DNA from: Brevibacterium permense
Lineage (GTDB): Bacteria; Actinomycetota; Actinomycetes; Actinomycetales; Brevibacteriaceae
Reading direction: 5' to 3'
Assembly (NCBI RefSeq): GCF_013280495.1
Contig: NZ_JABSSX010000006.1
Location: forward strand, 124,001-188,000
Length of the DNA stretch: 64,000 bases
Under the pieces are notes generated by a model, which was not told the origin of the DNA, searched no databases, and saw nothing but the letters and a program-made list of their open reading frames with translations. Made by a program: the position numbers and the translations under genes. This document shows, piece by piece, positions 9,269 through 18,914 of the stretch (within the stretch, counting starts at the first letter, position 1; each line of letters begins with the position of its first letter).

Positions 9269-10278
9269 GCGTCGACAAGATCACCGTCCTCGGAGCCGGT
9301 TCGTGGGGAACCACCTACGCCGCGGTCATCGCCGACGCCGGATACCCCGTCACCCTGTGGGCCCGCCGTCCCGAGGTCGCCGAAGAGATCAACTCCACGC
9401 ACACCAACGAGCGCTACCTGGGCGAGCGAGTCCTGCCCGAAGGTCTGAGCGCGACCGCTGACGATATCGCCGCGGTCACCGACGCCGAGGTCATCGTCCT
9501 CGCCGTCCCCGCCCAGACCCTGCGGGAGAACCTCACCCGGTGGAAGCCGCATCTGCGTGAGGGCGTGAAGCTCGTGAGCCTGATGAAGGGCATCGAAGTC
9601 GACACCGGCAAACGCATGTCCGAGGTCATCGCCGAGGTCGCCGAGGTCGACGAATCCCAGATCGCCGTCGTCTCCGGACCCAATCTGGCGCGTGAGATCG
9701 CCGACCGGCAGCCCACCGCCACCGTCGTCGCGTCCTCCGACATCACCACCGCCGAGGTGGTCGCGGAGATCAGCGCGAACGCGTACTTCCGCCCGTATAC
9801 GAACACCGACGTCGTCGGCGTCGAGATCGGCGGAGCGATCAAGAACATCATCGCCCTGTCCGTGGGCATCGCCGACGGACAGAAGCTCGGCGACAATTCC
9901 AAGGCGTCGATCATCACCCGCGGGCTCGCCGAAACCTCTCGCCTGGCCGCGGCCATGGGCGCCGGGGCGCACACCCTGTCCGGACTCGCCGGGCTCGGCG
10001 ACCTCGTGGCCACCTGCGCCTCGCCCTTGTCGCGCAATCGCACCTTCGGGCGCCACCTCGGTGAGGGGATGAGCCTCGAGGACGTCATCGCCCACACCTC
10101 ACAGACGGCCGAAGGCGTGAAATCCGCTCCTGCCGTCCTCGCCCTGGGTCGACGCAACGGCGTCGACCTCCCCATCACCGAGGCGGTCTGTGCGGTTCTC
10201 AGCGGAAAGCTGCAGGTTGACGAACTCGCCGGATTGCTGTTGTCTCGGAAGCGTAAGCACGAAGGACCACCTGCTTGA
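9265..10278 (+). CDS. gpsA: Glycerol-3-phosphate dehydrogenase [NAD(P)+]
   Basis: 337 residues. It reduces dihydroxyacetone phosphate to sn-glycerol 3-phosphate for phospholipid synthesis. The N-terminal Rossmann motif is VLGAGSWGTT. Further marks are the active-site region GVEIGGAIKNIIALSVGI and GLAGLGDLVATCASPLSRN. It supplies the backbone later acylated by PlsC-type enzymes and activated by CdsA (57983). Overlaps plsC by 4 nt. Confidence 0.95.
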   Translation: MSVDKITVLGAGSWGTTYAAVIADAGYPVTLWARRPEVAEEINSTHTNERYLGERVLPEGLSATADDIAAVTDAEVIVLAVPAQTLRENLTRWKPHLREGVKLVSLMKGIEVDTGKRMSEVIAEVAEVDESQIAVVSGPNLAREIADRQPTATVVASSDITTAEVVAEISANAYFRPYTNTDVVGVEIGGAIKNIIALSVGIADGQKLGDNSKASIITRGLAETSRLAAAMGAGAHTLSGLAGLGDLVATCASPLSRNRTFGRHLGEGMSLEDVIAHTSQTAEGVKSAPAVLALGRRNGVDLPITEAVCAVLSGKLQVDELAGLLLSRKRKHEGPPA

Positions 10279-10322
10279 GCCACATCGAATCTCAGGCACC
10301 CGCTGGAAAACTAGGAGCACTC

Positions 10323-10856
10323 ATGAGCGCCAACTCACCGTTCTTCAACCTTCCCGAACTTCCCACCTTCACGCTGACGAGCACCGACATCGAAGACGGT
10401 GGGGTGCTCACCGGCCCCCAGCTCTCCGGCGCCATGGGCGTGCCCGGCGGTGAGGACGTCTCTCCGCAGCTGTCCTGGTCCGGGTTCCCCGAAGAGACCA
10501 AGGCCTTCGCCGTGACCTGCTACGACCCCGACGCTCCCACCGGTTCGGGCTTCTGGCACTGGGTCGTCACGGACCTCGACGCCTCGGTGACGAGCCTCGA
10601 GACCAACGCCGGCGACCCGGCCGCCGACCTCCTGCCCAGCGGAGCCGTGACCCTGCGCAACGACGCCGGCGAACCCCGCTTCGTCGGTGCCGCCCCACCG
10701 GAGGGCCATGGACCGCACCGCTACTTCTTCATCGTCACCGCCCTGGCCGAACCGCTGGGCATCGACGAATCCGCAACACCTGCCTTCGCCGGCTTCAACA
10801 TGTTCTTCAAGGGCATCGGCCGGGCGTGGCTGGAATGCACGTACGAGGCCAAGTGA
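10323..10856 (+). CDS. YbhB/YbcL-type phosphatidylethanolamine-binding protein
   Basis: 177 residues with the PEBP/Raf-kinase-inhibitor-like fold marks: SPQLSWSGFPEETKAFAVTCYDPDAPTGSG split over two strands, then FWHWVVTDL and GPHRYFFIVTAL. Bacterial members bind small anionic ligands; cellular roles are poorly known. I prefer the ATG at 10323 with AGGAG five bases upstream. A TTG at 10275 overlaps the gpsA stop and would add 16 residues; it is the alternative. Confidence 0.85.
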   Translation: MSANSPFFNLPELPTFTLTSTDIEDGGVLTGPQLSGAMGVPGGEDVSPQLSWSGFPEETKAFAVTCYDPDAPTGSGFWHWVVTDLDASVTSLETNAGDPAADLLPSGAVTLRNDAGEPRFVGAAPPEGHGPHRYFFIVTALAEPLGIDESATPAFAGFNMFFKGIGRAWLECTYEAK

Positions 10857-10948
10857 GCTAAAGTCTTTCAGTCCGCGCACACCTGACCCGCTGTGCGCAC
10901 CCGTGTCCGGTCCGAGGGCACGGGAGTACCACTTCAGCAAGGAAACTC

Positions 10949-12064
10949 ATGGCAGACAACGATCACCGGCCCCTTGTCGCAGTCCTCTTCGGAGGCCGTT
11001 CGAGCGAGCACTCCGTCAGCTGCGTCACCGCGGCCGGTGTGATCGGTGCCATCGACGCCGATGCCTTCGACGTACTGCCGATCGGCATCACGAAGACCGG
11101 TGTGTGGCGGGTCGTCGACGACTGGGCGAGCATGCGCTTCGACCCGGACAACATGCCTGAGGTCACGGACAACGGCACCGAGGTGATCCCTCCGGTCTCC
11201 GCCGACGGGTCACCGCTGCTGCACCGTGATGCCGAGGGCAATTACACCGAACTGGGTGCGGTCGACGTATTCTTCCCACTCCTGCACGGACGCTTCGGTG
11301 AGGACGGAACCCTGCAGGGACTGTTCGAACTCAGCGATACCGCATTCGTCGGTTCCGGAGTGTTCTCCTCCGCCGCGAGCATGGACAAGCACTACACGAA
11401 GTCACTCATGGCCCACGCCGGAATCCCCACCTGCCCGTGGGAGCTCGTGACCGAGACGATGTGGGCCGCAGACCGCGCGGAGGCGGAGAAGCGAGTGGCC
11501 GCGCTCGGCCTGCCCGTGTTCGTCAAACCCGCCCGGGCCGGATCGTCCATGGGAGTCAGCCGGGTCGCCGAGGTTGCCGACCTCGAAGCCGCCCTGCTCG
11601 GCGCCTTCGAGCACGACTCCAAGGTCATCGTCGAACCCGAGGTCAGTGGTCGTGAGGTCGAATGCGCCGTGCTCGGTTCCGTCTATGACACGGAGCTGCG
11701 AGTGTCCTCTCCCGGAGAGATCCGGGTCAGCGGCGACCACTCCTTCTACGATTTCGACGCCAAGTACCTCGACCTTGCCGCCGCGGAGGTCACCTGTCCG
11801 GCCGATCTCGACGAGACGGTGACCGCCCGGGTTCAGGAGCTGGCCGCCTCGGTGTTCCGTCTCTTCGACTGCACCGGTCTGGCCCGCGTCGACACCTTCG
11901 TCACGGACACCGGCGAGGTCGTCATCAACGAACTCAACACCCTGCCCGGGTTCACCCCAACCTCGGCGTACCCGTTCATGTGGGCGCAGTCGGGACTCGA
12001 GTATTCCGAACTCATCGGCGAACTCATCTCGATCGCCCTGATCGACCACGCCCGCGCGAAGTAG
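10949..12064 (+). CDS. ddl: D-alanine--D-alanine ligase
   Basis: 371 residues. It joins two D-alanines with ATP for the peptidoglycan stem peptide. N-terminal VLFGGRSSEHSVSCVTA, the serine-rich loop KPARAGSSMGVSRV and the C-terminal INELNTLPGFTPTSAYP with Mg-binding residues are all present, giving a complete ATP-grasp enzyme. It is in the same direction as murA-plsC-gpsA, a common actinobacterial order. Confidence 0.95.
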   Translation: MADNDHRPLVAVLFGGRSSEHSVSCVTAAGVIGAIDADAFDVLPIGITKTGVWRVVDDWASMRFDPDNMPEVTDNGTEVIPPVSADGSPLLHRDAEGNYTELGAVDVFFPLLHGRFGEDGTLQGLFELSDTAFVGSGVFSSAASMDKHYTKSLMAHAGIPTCPWELVTETMWAADRAEAEKRVAALGLPVFVKPARAGSSMGVSRVAEVADLEAALLGAFEHDSKVIVEPEVSGREVECAVLGSVYDTELRVSSPGEIRVSGDHSFYDFDAKYLDLAAAEVTCPADLDETVTARVQELAASVFRLFDCTGLARVDTFVTDTGEVVINELNTLPGFTPTSAYPFMWAQSGLEYSELIGELISIALIDHARAK

Positions 12065-12117
12065 GCACACGGGCCCCGGAGCTATCGCGTCCGCGGAGCA
12101 GCCGCGTCTTCGGCGCT

Positions 12118-12642
12118 CTAGCCGGCGATGTCCTCGGCGCCGACGCACTCGTTCTCCGGAGGGAACTTCGACAGGGTCGGTGAGATCGCGGCGAGCACGT
12201 CATTGCCTGACTCGGCCTTGCGGTTGACGAGCACCTCGACGGCGGGGGTTCGCCCGTAGCTGGTGAACCTCCACGTCGAATCATCATCCTCGACCGGCTT
12301 CGAGATCCAATCGACCCCGGACACGCTCACGCATTGATCCGTCGTCGGGCCGGGAGGAGTGACTCCGCAGCGCAGCACCGCGACGTTGGGATCTCCCCAG
12401 GCCTTCGTGCCCTGCGAGGAAGTCGTGCGTGCCTTCTCACCCGAGATCTCATCGGGCAGGGTGAGCAGGATGTCGGCACACTTCGGATTCGCTGCGTCCT
12501 TGGCCGGTTCGACGATGACGGTGCGCGAACACCCGGTCACTGCCAGACCGGTGAGCACCGTGGCCAGAGCGATGAAGGTGAGAGAACGACGACGGTGCGC
12601 GGGCCGAGCGCTGCGGCGCGTCGAAGCAGGGCGAGATCTCAT
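12118..12642 (-). CDS. DUF3515-type lipoprotein
   Basis: 174 residues from the start at 12642. A basic N-terminus, a hydrophobic segment (LTFIALATVLTGLAVTG) and a lipobox-like VTGC indicate an exported lipoprotein. The DUF3515 hallmark WGDPNVAVLRCG follows, with VDWISKP further on. This family commonly sits between ddl and thiL in actinobacteria, as here, transcribed against both. Function unknown. The upstream end faces the thiL start 32 nt away, so the two promoters overlap. Confidence 0.82.
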   Translation of the reverse strand: MRSRPASTRRSARPAHRRRSLTFIALATVLTGLAVTGCSRTVIVEPAKDAANPKCADILLTLPDEISGEKARTTSSQGTKAWGDPNVAVLRCGVTPPGPTTDQCVSVSGVDWISKPVEDDDSTWRFTSYGRTPAVEVLVNRKAESGNDVLAAISPTLSKFPPENECVGAEDIAG

Positions 12643-12674
12643 AGGACTACCGTATCGCCCGATAACCTGGAGCC

Positions 12675-13712
12675 ATGACCCGACTGTCCGAACTTGGCGA
12701 ATCACACATCATCTCCCGCGTGCTGGGCCGCAATCCCAGCAGCGCACACGTGATCGTCGGACCCGGAGACGATGCGGCAGTGACCGCACCGGAAGGTCGA
12801 CTCGTCTCGACCGCGGACATGCTCGTGGAGAACGAGGACTTCACTCGCGAGTGGTTGGACTGGACGAAGCTCGGAGTCAAGGCAGCGGCCCAGAACCTCG
12901 CCGACGTCTGCGCCATGGGGGCGACCCCGCACGGACTGCTCGTCTCCGTCGCCGTCCCCGATGACACAGACATCGCAGACCTCGAGGCCCTGTACACCGG
13001 ACTCTTCGACGAAGCAGAACGAGCAGGGGCGGCTTTGGACTGCACAGTGCCGATCATCGGCGGGGACCTGTCGTCCTCGGGCCTCATCGTCATCGCCATC
13101 ACCGCACTCGGAACCGTGGGGGAGGAGCTCGCGATTCTGCGCTCCGGCGCCCGGCCTGGGGACGGGCTCTTCTTAGCCGGGTCCGTCGGTCGGGCGGCCG
13201 CCGGACTCGACCTGCTCTTCGCCGGAGCGCGACCTGACACCGCCGGACCGCAACTCCGCTCGCTCATCGACACCCAGCTGGCGCCACAGCCTGACTACGG
13301 TGCGCTGCGCACGGTCGGGCCTGCCTCGGCGATGATCGACGTCTCCGACGGGCTCAGCCTCGACCTCGCCCGGGTGGCGACCGCCTCGGGGGTGGGAATC
13401 GAGCTTGACCGTTCCCTTTTGCGCGACCTCATCGACCCGCTGCTGCCCGCAGCCGAATTCGTCCTCGAAACACGGGCGACGGGCGGTGCGCCGGACGCGG
13501 ACGGTGGGGCCGATTACGCCACGGCCTCCGAGGATCTGGCGCTGTCCTGGGTGCTCGACGGGGGTGAGGACCACGGCTTCGCCGCGTCTGCGCCGCCTGC
13601 CGCCGTGCCTGGAGTAGGCTGGCGGAGAATCGGTGAGATCCGCACCGGACACGATGTCAGCCTCGACGGCACGCCCGTGCCGGCGAGCGGTTTCAGCCAT
13701 TTCGGGAAGTGA
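12675..13712 (+). CDS. thiL: Thiamine-monophosphate kinase
   Basis: 345 residues. ThiL phosphorylates thiamine monophosphate to the diphosphate cofactor. The AIR-synthase-like fold is shown by GPGDDAAV, the STADMLVENEDF segment, the NLADVCAMGATP motif, GGDLSSSG and the late SDGLSLDLARV. A Gly/Ala/Asp-rich insertion (nt ~13475-13540) interrupts the C-terminal domain. No thiamine riboswitch precedes it. The next gene starts 1 nt after the stop. Confidence 0.93.
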   Translation: MTRLSELGESHIISRVLGRNPSSAHVIVGPGDDAAVTAPEGRLVSTADMLVENEDFTREWLDWTKLGVKAAAQNLADVCAMGATPHGLLVSVAVPDDTDIADLEALYTGLFDEAERAGAALDCTVPIIGGDLSSSGLIVIAITALGTVGEELAILRSGARPGDGLFLAGSVGRAAAGLDLLFAGARPDTAGPQLRSLIDTQLAPQPDYGALRTVGPASAMIDVSDGLSLDLARVATASGVGIELDRSLLRDLIDPLLPAAEFVLETRATGGAPDADGGADYATASEDLALSWVLDGGEDHGFAASAPPAAVPGVGWRRIGEIRTGHDVSLDGTPVPASGFSHFGK

Positions 13713-13713
13713 C

Positions 13714-15351
13714 ATGAGCAACGCCATCAGCCTCAACGGTCGTTTGGCCGCCCGCTGGGCCCGCCGTGCGGTCGACCGGCTGCGCAAGGAACGCACCGAG
13801 ATCGACGAGCTCAACGTCTTCCCAGTCCCCGACGGCGACACCGGCACGAACATGTACCACACCCTGCGCGCCGCCTATCTCGCCGTCGAAGAACTCACCG
13901 GCCCCGTCACCCTCCCACAGGTCGTCGCGGCACTGGCCGCCGGAGCCGGACGCGGTGCGCGCGGCAACTCCGGACTCATCCTCGCCGTCGCTCTGCAGGG
14001 AGTCGCCGATGCCCTGGCCGGAGTCACCGTGGCCACCGCCGACGCCATGGCCACCGCCCTGGAGACCGCGTCCGACCGGGCGCGGGCCGCCGTCGCCCGA
14101 CCCGTCGACGGCACCATGCTCACTGTGCTCGACGCCATGGCCACCGAGGCCCGTGAGCAATCCGACGACGGAGCCTCCCTGATCGACGTCATCGCGGCCG
14201 TGCGGGAACGCTCCCGGTCGGCGCTGCGCGAAACCACCGGACAGCTCACCGTGCTGCGCGAAGCCGAGGTCGTCGACGCCGGATCGACGGGCATCGTCGA
14301 ACTCTTCGACCTCCTCTACGCCACCGTCACCGGCCGCACTCCCCAGGATTCGATGCTCGCCGAGGTGGCCCGCGCCCCGAAGATCATCCACGAAGCCACC
14401 GCCGACGAACTCGAGATCGTGGCCATCCTCGCCGACACCCCCGCGGACGCGCTCGCCGAGGATCTCGACCGCCTCGGCGGGACCTCCATCGTCATCAACG
14501 CGGCCAAGGTCCACGTCCACGTCGCCGACGAAACGACCGCCGCGACCGTCATCGACCGCCTCGGCGAATATGGGATCGCCCGGCTCGATATGGAAGACCT
14601 GCGGATGCACGAGGAGGAGGGCGAGACGAAGCTCATCGCCCTGGTCAAGGGCACGGGACTGCTCATGCACACCGCGCTCAACGGGGCCACGGCGCTGACC
14701 CCGGAGGTGGGAGACCTGTTCGAGACGATGTCCGAACTCATCGCCGCCGAGGACCGGGAGGTCATCGTAATCCCCAGCTCCACCTCGGCGCTGAAGTCTC
14801 TGAGCGGCCTGGGGGCGCACGTCGTGCGCTCCCGCAACGTCGGCACCCTGCTCTCGGCGCTGGCCGTCTACGATCCCTTCGCTCCGGCGGGGGAGATCTT
14901 CGCGGATATGACCGAAGCGGCCGCGGGCACGAGGGTGGGCACGATCTACTCGGCCGATCAGCTCGCCACCGACCCTCCGACGGGGATGCTGCCGGTGATC
15001 CGCGAGGACGAAGGATCGACGGCGAGCGCGGGAGCCTCTTCGGGGGCATTGGATCGTTCCGGTCCGAGCGGGGGCACGGCAGTGGCGGCTCATCCGGCGC
15101 AGTTCTACCGGGTCTTCATCGAAGGCCGCGCGAAGACCCAGAGCACGGAGCTGCGGACCCTGGTCGAGAAGCTCGCCGATCGACTGCTCGGGGCCGGAGG
15201 AGAGCTGCTCACCGTCGTCCACGGACCCGACTGCGCTCCGGAGGTGCTCGACCACCTGCGGGACTGGATCCAGAAATCGCATGAGACCGTCCACTTCCAG
15301 GACATCGATGCCAGAGATTCCGGGGTCCTCGTGATCATGGGGGTCGAATGA
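13714..15351 (+). CDS. DAK2-domain protein (YloV/FakA-like)
   Basis: 545 residues. The N-terminal DAK2 kinase-type domain shows VFPVPDGDTGTNM (nucleotide/Mg binding) and GARGNSGLI. A middle domain and a DegV-like C-terminal part follow. In Firmicutes such proteins (FakA) phosphorylate fatty acids bound to FakB; whether that holds in actinobacteria is not established. A Ser/Gly/Ala-rich linker (nt ~15010-15085) lies before the last domain. The stop overlaps the recG start by 4 nt, a conserved pairing. Confidence 0.85.
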   Translation: MSNAISLNGRLAARWARRAVDRLRKERTEIDELNVFPVPDGDTGTNMYHTLRAAYLAVEELTGPVTLPQVVAALAAGAGRGARGNSGLILAVALQGVADALAGVTVATADAMATALETASDRARAAVARPVDGTMLTVLDAMATEAREQSDDGASLIDVIAAVRERSRSALRETTGQLTVLREAEVVDAGSTGIVELFDLLYATVTGRTPQDSMLAEVARAPKIIHEATADELEIVAILADTPADALAEDLDRLGGTSIVINAAKVHVHVADETTAATVIDRLGEYGIARLDMEDLRMHEEEGETKLIALVKGTGLLMHTALNGATALTPEVGDLFETMSELIAAEDREVIVIPSSTSALKSLSGLGAHVVRSRNVGTLLSALAVYDPFAPAGEIFADMTEAAAGTRVGTIYSADQLATDPPTGMLPVIREDEGSTASAGASSGALDRSGPSGGTAVAAHPAQFYRVFIEGRAKTQSTELRTLVEKLADRLLGAGGELLTVVHGPDCAPEVLDHLRDWIQKSHETVHFQDIDARDSGVLVIMGVE

Positions 15352-17495
15352 CGACTCGGCTCGAAGACAACTTCCGGCCGGCCGATCGGAAGAACCTCGC
15401 CAAGCGCGGGGTGCATTCGGTCACCGACCTGCTCCGATTCTTCCCGCGGCGCTACCTCGTGCCCGGGGAGCGCACGGAACTCGGCGGCCTGCCGCTGGGG
15501 GAGACCGCGATCATCCAGGCCGAAGTCATCAAGGTGGAGACGCGGCGGATGAAGCAGCGGAAAGGCACGATCACCGAGGTCATCGTCCATGACGGGAAGC
15601 AGTCGATGAAGATCGCGTTCTTCAACCAGCACTGGTTGGAGAAGGCGCTGAAGCCGGGACTGACCGTCGTCTTCGGCGGCAAGGTGGAATCGTTCCGCGG
15701 GCAGCTGACCCTGGCGTCTCCGGTATGGCTCAACCGCACCGAGGATGACCACGAGTGGACACCCGAGGACCTCAACTCGCCGTTCCCCATCTACCCGGCT
15801 GTTAAGAAGATCGCGCAGTCCCGGCTGTGGAGTTCGATCAAGACCCTGCTCACCGTCGCTGGGCCCGAGGAGTTCGAGGACCCGCTGCCGAAGGGACTGC
15901 GGGAGGCACATGAACTTCCGGATCTGCGCACAGCGCTGGAGGACATGCACCGGCCGCGGAAGATCGAGGACGTCGAACTGGCCCGGCTGCGGTGGAAATG
16001 GGAAGAGGCGCTCGCCCTGCAGACCGAATTCGCCGCCCGCAAAGCGACTCTGGCCGCGGAGAAGGCGACGCCGCTGCTCACGCAGGGGACGAAGAGCCGC
16101 CGCTTCGACGAAAACCTGCCCTTCACCCTCACCGCATCCCAGGTCAGGGTCGGTGAGGAGATCGCCGAGGACATGGCCGCAGACCGGCCGATGCACCGGC
16201 TCCTGCACGGTGACGTCGGTTCGGGTAAGACCCTTGTGGCACTGCGAGCCATGCTCACCGCGGTCGACTCCGGTGCCCAGGCCGCCATGCTCGCCCCCAC
16301 CGAGGTGCTCGCCACTCAGCATTTCCATTCGATCCAGACATTCCTCGATGAGCAGATGGCGCTGTCGCCGCTGCTGTCCGACGACGACCAGGTGACGGTG
16401 GCGCTGATGACCGGGTCGATGCCGGCGAAGGACCGTCGCGAACTCGCGCTCGACCTCGTCGCCGGCAACATCGACATCGTCGTCGGCACGCATGCACTGC
16501 TGTCGGAGTCGACGATGTTCTCAGATCTCGGTCTCATCGTCGTCGACGAACAGCACCGCTTCGGTGTCGAACAGCGGGAAGCGCTGCGCGCGAAGGGCGG
16601 GGACACGACGCCGCACACTCTCGTGATGTCGGCGACGCCGATCCCGCGCACCGTGGCGATGACGGTCTTCGCCGACCTCGATATCTCGACCTTGAAGGAG
16701 ATGCCGGCCGGGCCGAAGGACATCGCCACCCATGTGGTGCCGATCGTCGACCAGCCTAAGTGGTACGTCCGGGTGCGGGAGCGCATGCGGCAGACCGTCG
16801 AGGCTGGGAAGGGAGTCTTCGTCGTCTTCCCACGGATCGAACCGACGGACATCGAAGATCCGGAGTCCGGGGACGTCGTCGGACAGAAGCAGGGCATCGA
16901 GGACATCACGCGGAAGCTGTCTGAGACCCCGGAACTGGCTGGTCTGAAGTTCGGTCTGCTGCATGGGCGGATGTCGACGGCGGAGAAGGATCGGGTGCTC
17001 GCGGACTTCGTCAAAGGCGACATCGAGATCCTCGTCTCGACGACGGTCATCGAGGTCGGCGTCGACGTGGCGAGGGCGACGATGATGGTCATCATCGAAG
17101 CCGAGAACTTCGGTGTCGCACAGCTGCACCAGCTGCGCGGACGCGTCGGACGTGACGGCAGCTCGGCCCTGTGCTTCCTGCTCACAGAGATGAGTGCTGA
17201 GGATGAGAGCTATGGACGGCTGCAGGCGGTGGCCGAGACGCTCGACGGTTTCACTTTGGCCGAATACGATCTAGACGCCCGAGGCGAAGGCGATGTGCTC
17301 AGCGGCTCGCAGTGGGGCGGATCGTCGCTGCGGCATCTGTCGATCCTCCGCGACTCCGAGATGGTCGCCGAAGCGAAGACGATCGCTGAGCAGATCGTCG
17401 CCATCGACCCCACACTTGAGGCGGTGCCCGCGCTCAAGGCCTTCATCAGGCGCGTCCTGCCCGAGGACGACGCCCACTTCATCGAGGCAGGCTGA
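15348..17495 (+). CDS. recG: ATP-dependent DNA helicase RecG
   Basis: 715 residues. RecG remodels stalled forks and recombination intermediates. The N-terminal wedge/OB domain is followed by a superfamily-2 helicase: Walker A GDVGSGKT (from about Gly288), DEQH box (Asp400) in VVDEQHRFGVEQR, VMSATPIPRT, then VSTTVIEVGVDV and QLRGRVGRDGSSALC. Full length for the family. It follows the DAK2 gene with an ATGA overlap and precedes rsmD. Confidence 0.96.
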   Translation: MTTRLEDNFRPADRKNLAKRGVHSVTDLLRFFPRRYLVPGERTELGGLPLGETAIIQAEVIKVETRRMKQRKGTITEVIVHDGKQSMKIAFFNQHWLEKALKPGLTVVFGGKVESFRGQLTLASPVWLNRTEDDHEWTPEDLNSPFPIYPAVKKIAQSRLWSSIKTLLTVAGPEEFEDPLPKGLREAHELPDLRTALEDMHRPRKIEDVELARLRWKWEEALALQTEFAARKATLAAEKATPLLTQGTKSRRFDENLPFTLTASQVRVGEEIAEDMAADRPMHRLLHGDVGSGKTLVALRAMLTAVDSGAQAAMLAPTEVLATQHFHSIQTFLDEQMALSPLLSDDDQVTVALMTGSMPAKDRRELALDLVAGNIDIVVGTHALLSESTMFSDLGLIVVDEQHRFGVEQREALRAKGGDTTPHTLVMSATPIPRTVAMTVFADLDISTLKEMPAGPKDIATHVVPIVDQPKWYVRVRERMRQTVEAGKGVFVVFPRIEPTDIEDPESGDVVGQKQGIEDITRKLSETPELAGLKFGLLHGRMSTAEKDRVLADFVKGDIEILVSTTVIEVGVDVARATMMVIIEAENFGVAQLHQLRGRVGRDGSSALCFLLTEMSAEDESYGRLQAVAETLDGFTLAEYDLDARGEGDVLSGSQWGGSSLRHLSILRDSEMVAEAKTIAEQIVAIDPTLEAVPALKAFIRRVLPEDDAHFIEAG

Positions 17496-17505
17496 GGGAG
17501 CAGAT

Positions 17506-18105
17506 ATGAGAATCATCGCCGGCGCACACAAAGGCGCCAAACTGACCTCACCGTCGGGGGCGAACACCCGGCCGACGTCCGACCGCGTCAAGGAGTCACT
17601 GTTCTCCATGCTCGACGGCTACGGGGTGCTGCATGCAGCGAACGTCCTCGACCTCTTCGCCGGTTCCGGTGGGCTCGGCTTCGAGGCGATGTCTCGGGGG
17701 GCAGCACAGGTCGACTTCGTCGATTCATCCCTGGCGGCGACCCGTGCTCTGGAATCCAATGCGGACAAGCTCGGTCTCGACCATTCGGCCGAGGTCCACA
17801 CTGGGGACGTGCTCCACTTCCTCGCCGGGCTGCCCGGACCGGAGAATCCGGAGTCACGTGTCTTCGACCTCGTGTTCATGGACCCGCCGTACCCGTTGGG
17901 GGAGGACGCTGTCACGCAGATCCTCAGGCGTCTGCGAACGCACCTGGACATGGAGTCCATCGTCGTGGTCGAACGTGCCGCGCGTTCGCCGGAGCCGACG
18001 ATGCCCGACGGGCTCGAAGTGTTTCGGGCGAAGACCTTCGGCGAGACCGCGATCCACTTCGTCCAGCTCGCAGGCGAGGACGAAGCGAGTGCCGCAGAGG
18101 ACTAG
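17506..18105 (+). CDS. rsmD: 16S rRNA (guanine966-N2)-methyltransferase
   Basis: 199 residues. The SAM-binding motif VLDLFAGSGGLGFEAMSRG and the catalytic DPPY motif (FMDPPYPLG) are present, and the N-terminal MRIIAGAHKGAKL...RPTSDRVKESLF block is typical. Methylates G966 in 16S rRNA. GGGAG sits upstream of the ATG. The stop codon shares the sequence CTAG (18102-18105) with the stop of the convergent ehuA. Confidence 0.94.
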   Translation: MRIIAGAHKGAKLTSPSGANTRPTSDRVKESLFSMLDGYGVLHAANVLDLFAGSGGLGFEAMSRGAAQVDFVDSSLAATRALESNADKLGLDHSAEVHTGDVLHFLAGLPGPENPESRVFDLVFMDPPYPLGEDAVTQILRRLRTHLDMESIVVVERAARSPEPTMPDGLEVFRAKTFGETAIHFVQLAGEDEASAAED

Positions 18106-18914
18106 AGCACGCTGGAGAGGAACTTGCGCGTGCGTTCGTGCTGCGGATTGTTGAAGATCTGATCCGGCGGACCCTCTTCGAGCACCTGACCGCCGTCGAA
18201 CATCATCACGCGGTGAGAGACGTCGCGGGCGAACTGCATTTCGTGGGTGACCAGCAGCATCGTGATGTCCGTGGTCTCGGCGATATCACGCAGCACCCCG
18301 AGCACGTCACCGACGAGTTCGGGGTCAAGAGCGGAGGTGACCTCGTCGAGGAGGAGGATCTCCGGGTTCATCGCCAGCGCCCGCGCGATCGCCACACGCT
18401 GCTGCTGACCGCCGGAGAGACGAGTCGGGTGAGCGTCGGCCTTGTCGGCCAGTCCCACCCGTTCGAGCAGCTCCTTGGCTTCCTTGGTCGCTTCTGCCTT
18501 GGACTTGCCGAGCACATGGACAGGAGCTTCGATGATGTTCTCGAGCACGGTCATGTTCGGGAACAGGTTGAATTGCTGGAAGACCATCCCGATGCGCGTG
18601 GTCATCTCACGCGTGCGCTTCTTCGGCAGTTCCACGCGTTTGCCGCCGCGGTCCTCGTGCGTCAGCGGCTGACCGTCGACGAAGATATATCCGCCGGTGA
18701 GCTCCTCGAGCGTCATCACCAGGCGCAGGATCGTCGTCTTGCCCGAACCGCTGGGCCCGATCAGGGTGACGCGTTCGCCGGGAGCCACCGTGAAGTTGAG
18801 GTCCTTGAGCACGGTGGTCGGCCCGAAGCTCTTCTCAACGTCCTTGAACTCGATCGCCGGGGTGCCCGCGCCGGGAGTGGAGGAATTGGCTGGGGTGTGG
18901 TCAGTAGGTGGCAA
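18102..18914 (-). CDS. ehuA: Ectoine/hydroxyectoine-type ABC importer, ATP-binding subunit
   Basis: About 270 residues if the TTG at 18914 is the start; no ATG or GTG is better placed, so the start is uncertain. Walker A GPSGSGKT near residue 53, signature LSGGQQQRVAIARAL, Walker B LLLDEVTSALDP and switch His in LLVTHEM are intact. The segment LTHEDRGGKR and the phrase IIEAPVHVLGKSKAEAT are as in EhuA proteins rather than general GlnQ. It overlaps the end of ehuD by 14 nt and is last in the ehuBCDA order. Confidence 0.8.
   Translation of the reverse strand: MPPTDHTPANSSTPGAGTPAIEFKDVEKSFGPTTVLKDLNFTVAPGERVTLIGPSGSGKTTILRLVMTLEELTGGYIFVDGQPLTHEDRGGKRVELPKKRTREMTTRIGMVFQQFNLFPNMTVLENIIEAPVHVLGKSKAEATKEAKELLERVGLADKADAHPTRLSGGQQQRVAIARALAMNPEILLLDEVTSALDPELVGDVLGVLRDIAETTDITMLLVTHEMQFARDVSHRVMMFDGGQVLEEGPPDQIFNNPQHERTRKFLSSVL

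Noticed and set aside
10275-10322. Longer PEBP protein from a TTG overlapping the gpsA stop
   Set aside because: The ATG at 10323 has a better-spaced AGGAG and begins nearer the usual family N-terminus; kept only as an alternative.
12643-12674. TPP riboswitch before thiL
   Set aside because: Only 32 nt separate thiL from the divergent lipoprotein gene; there is no room and no conserved THI-box sequence.
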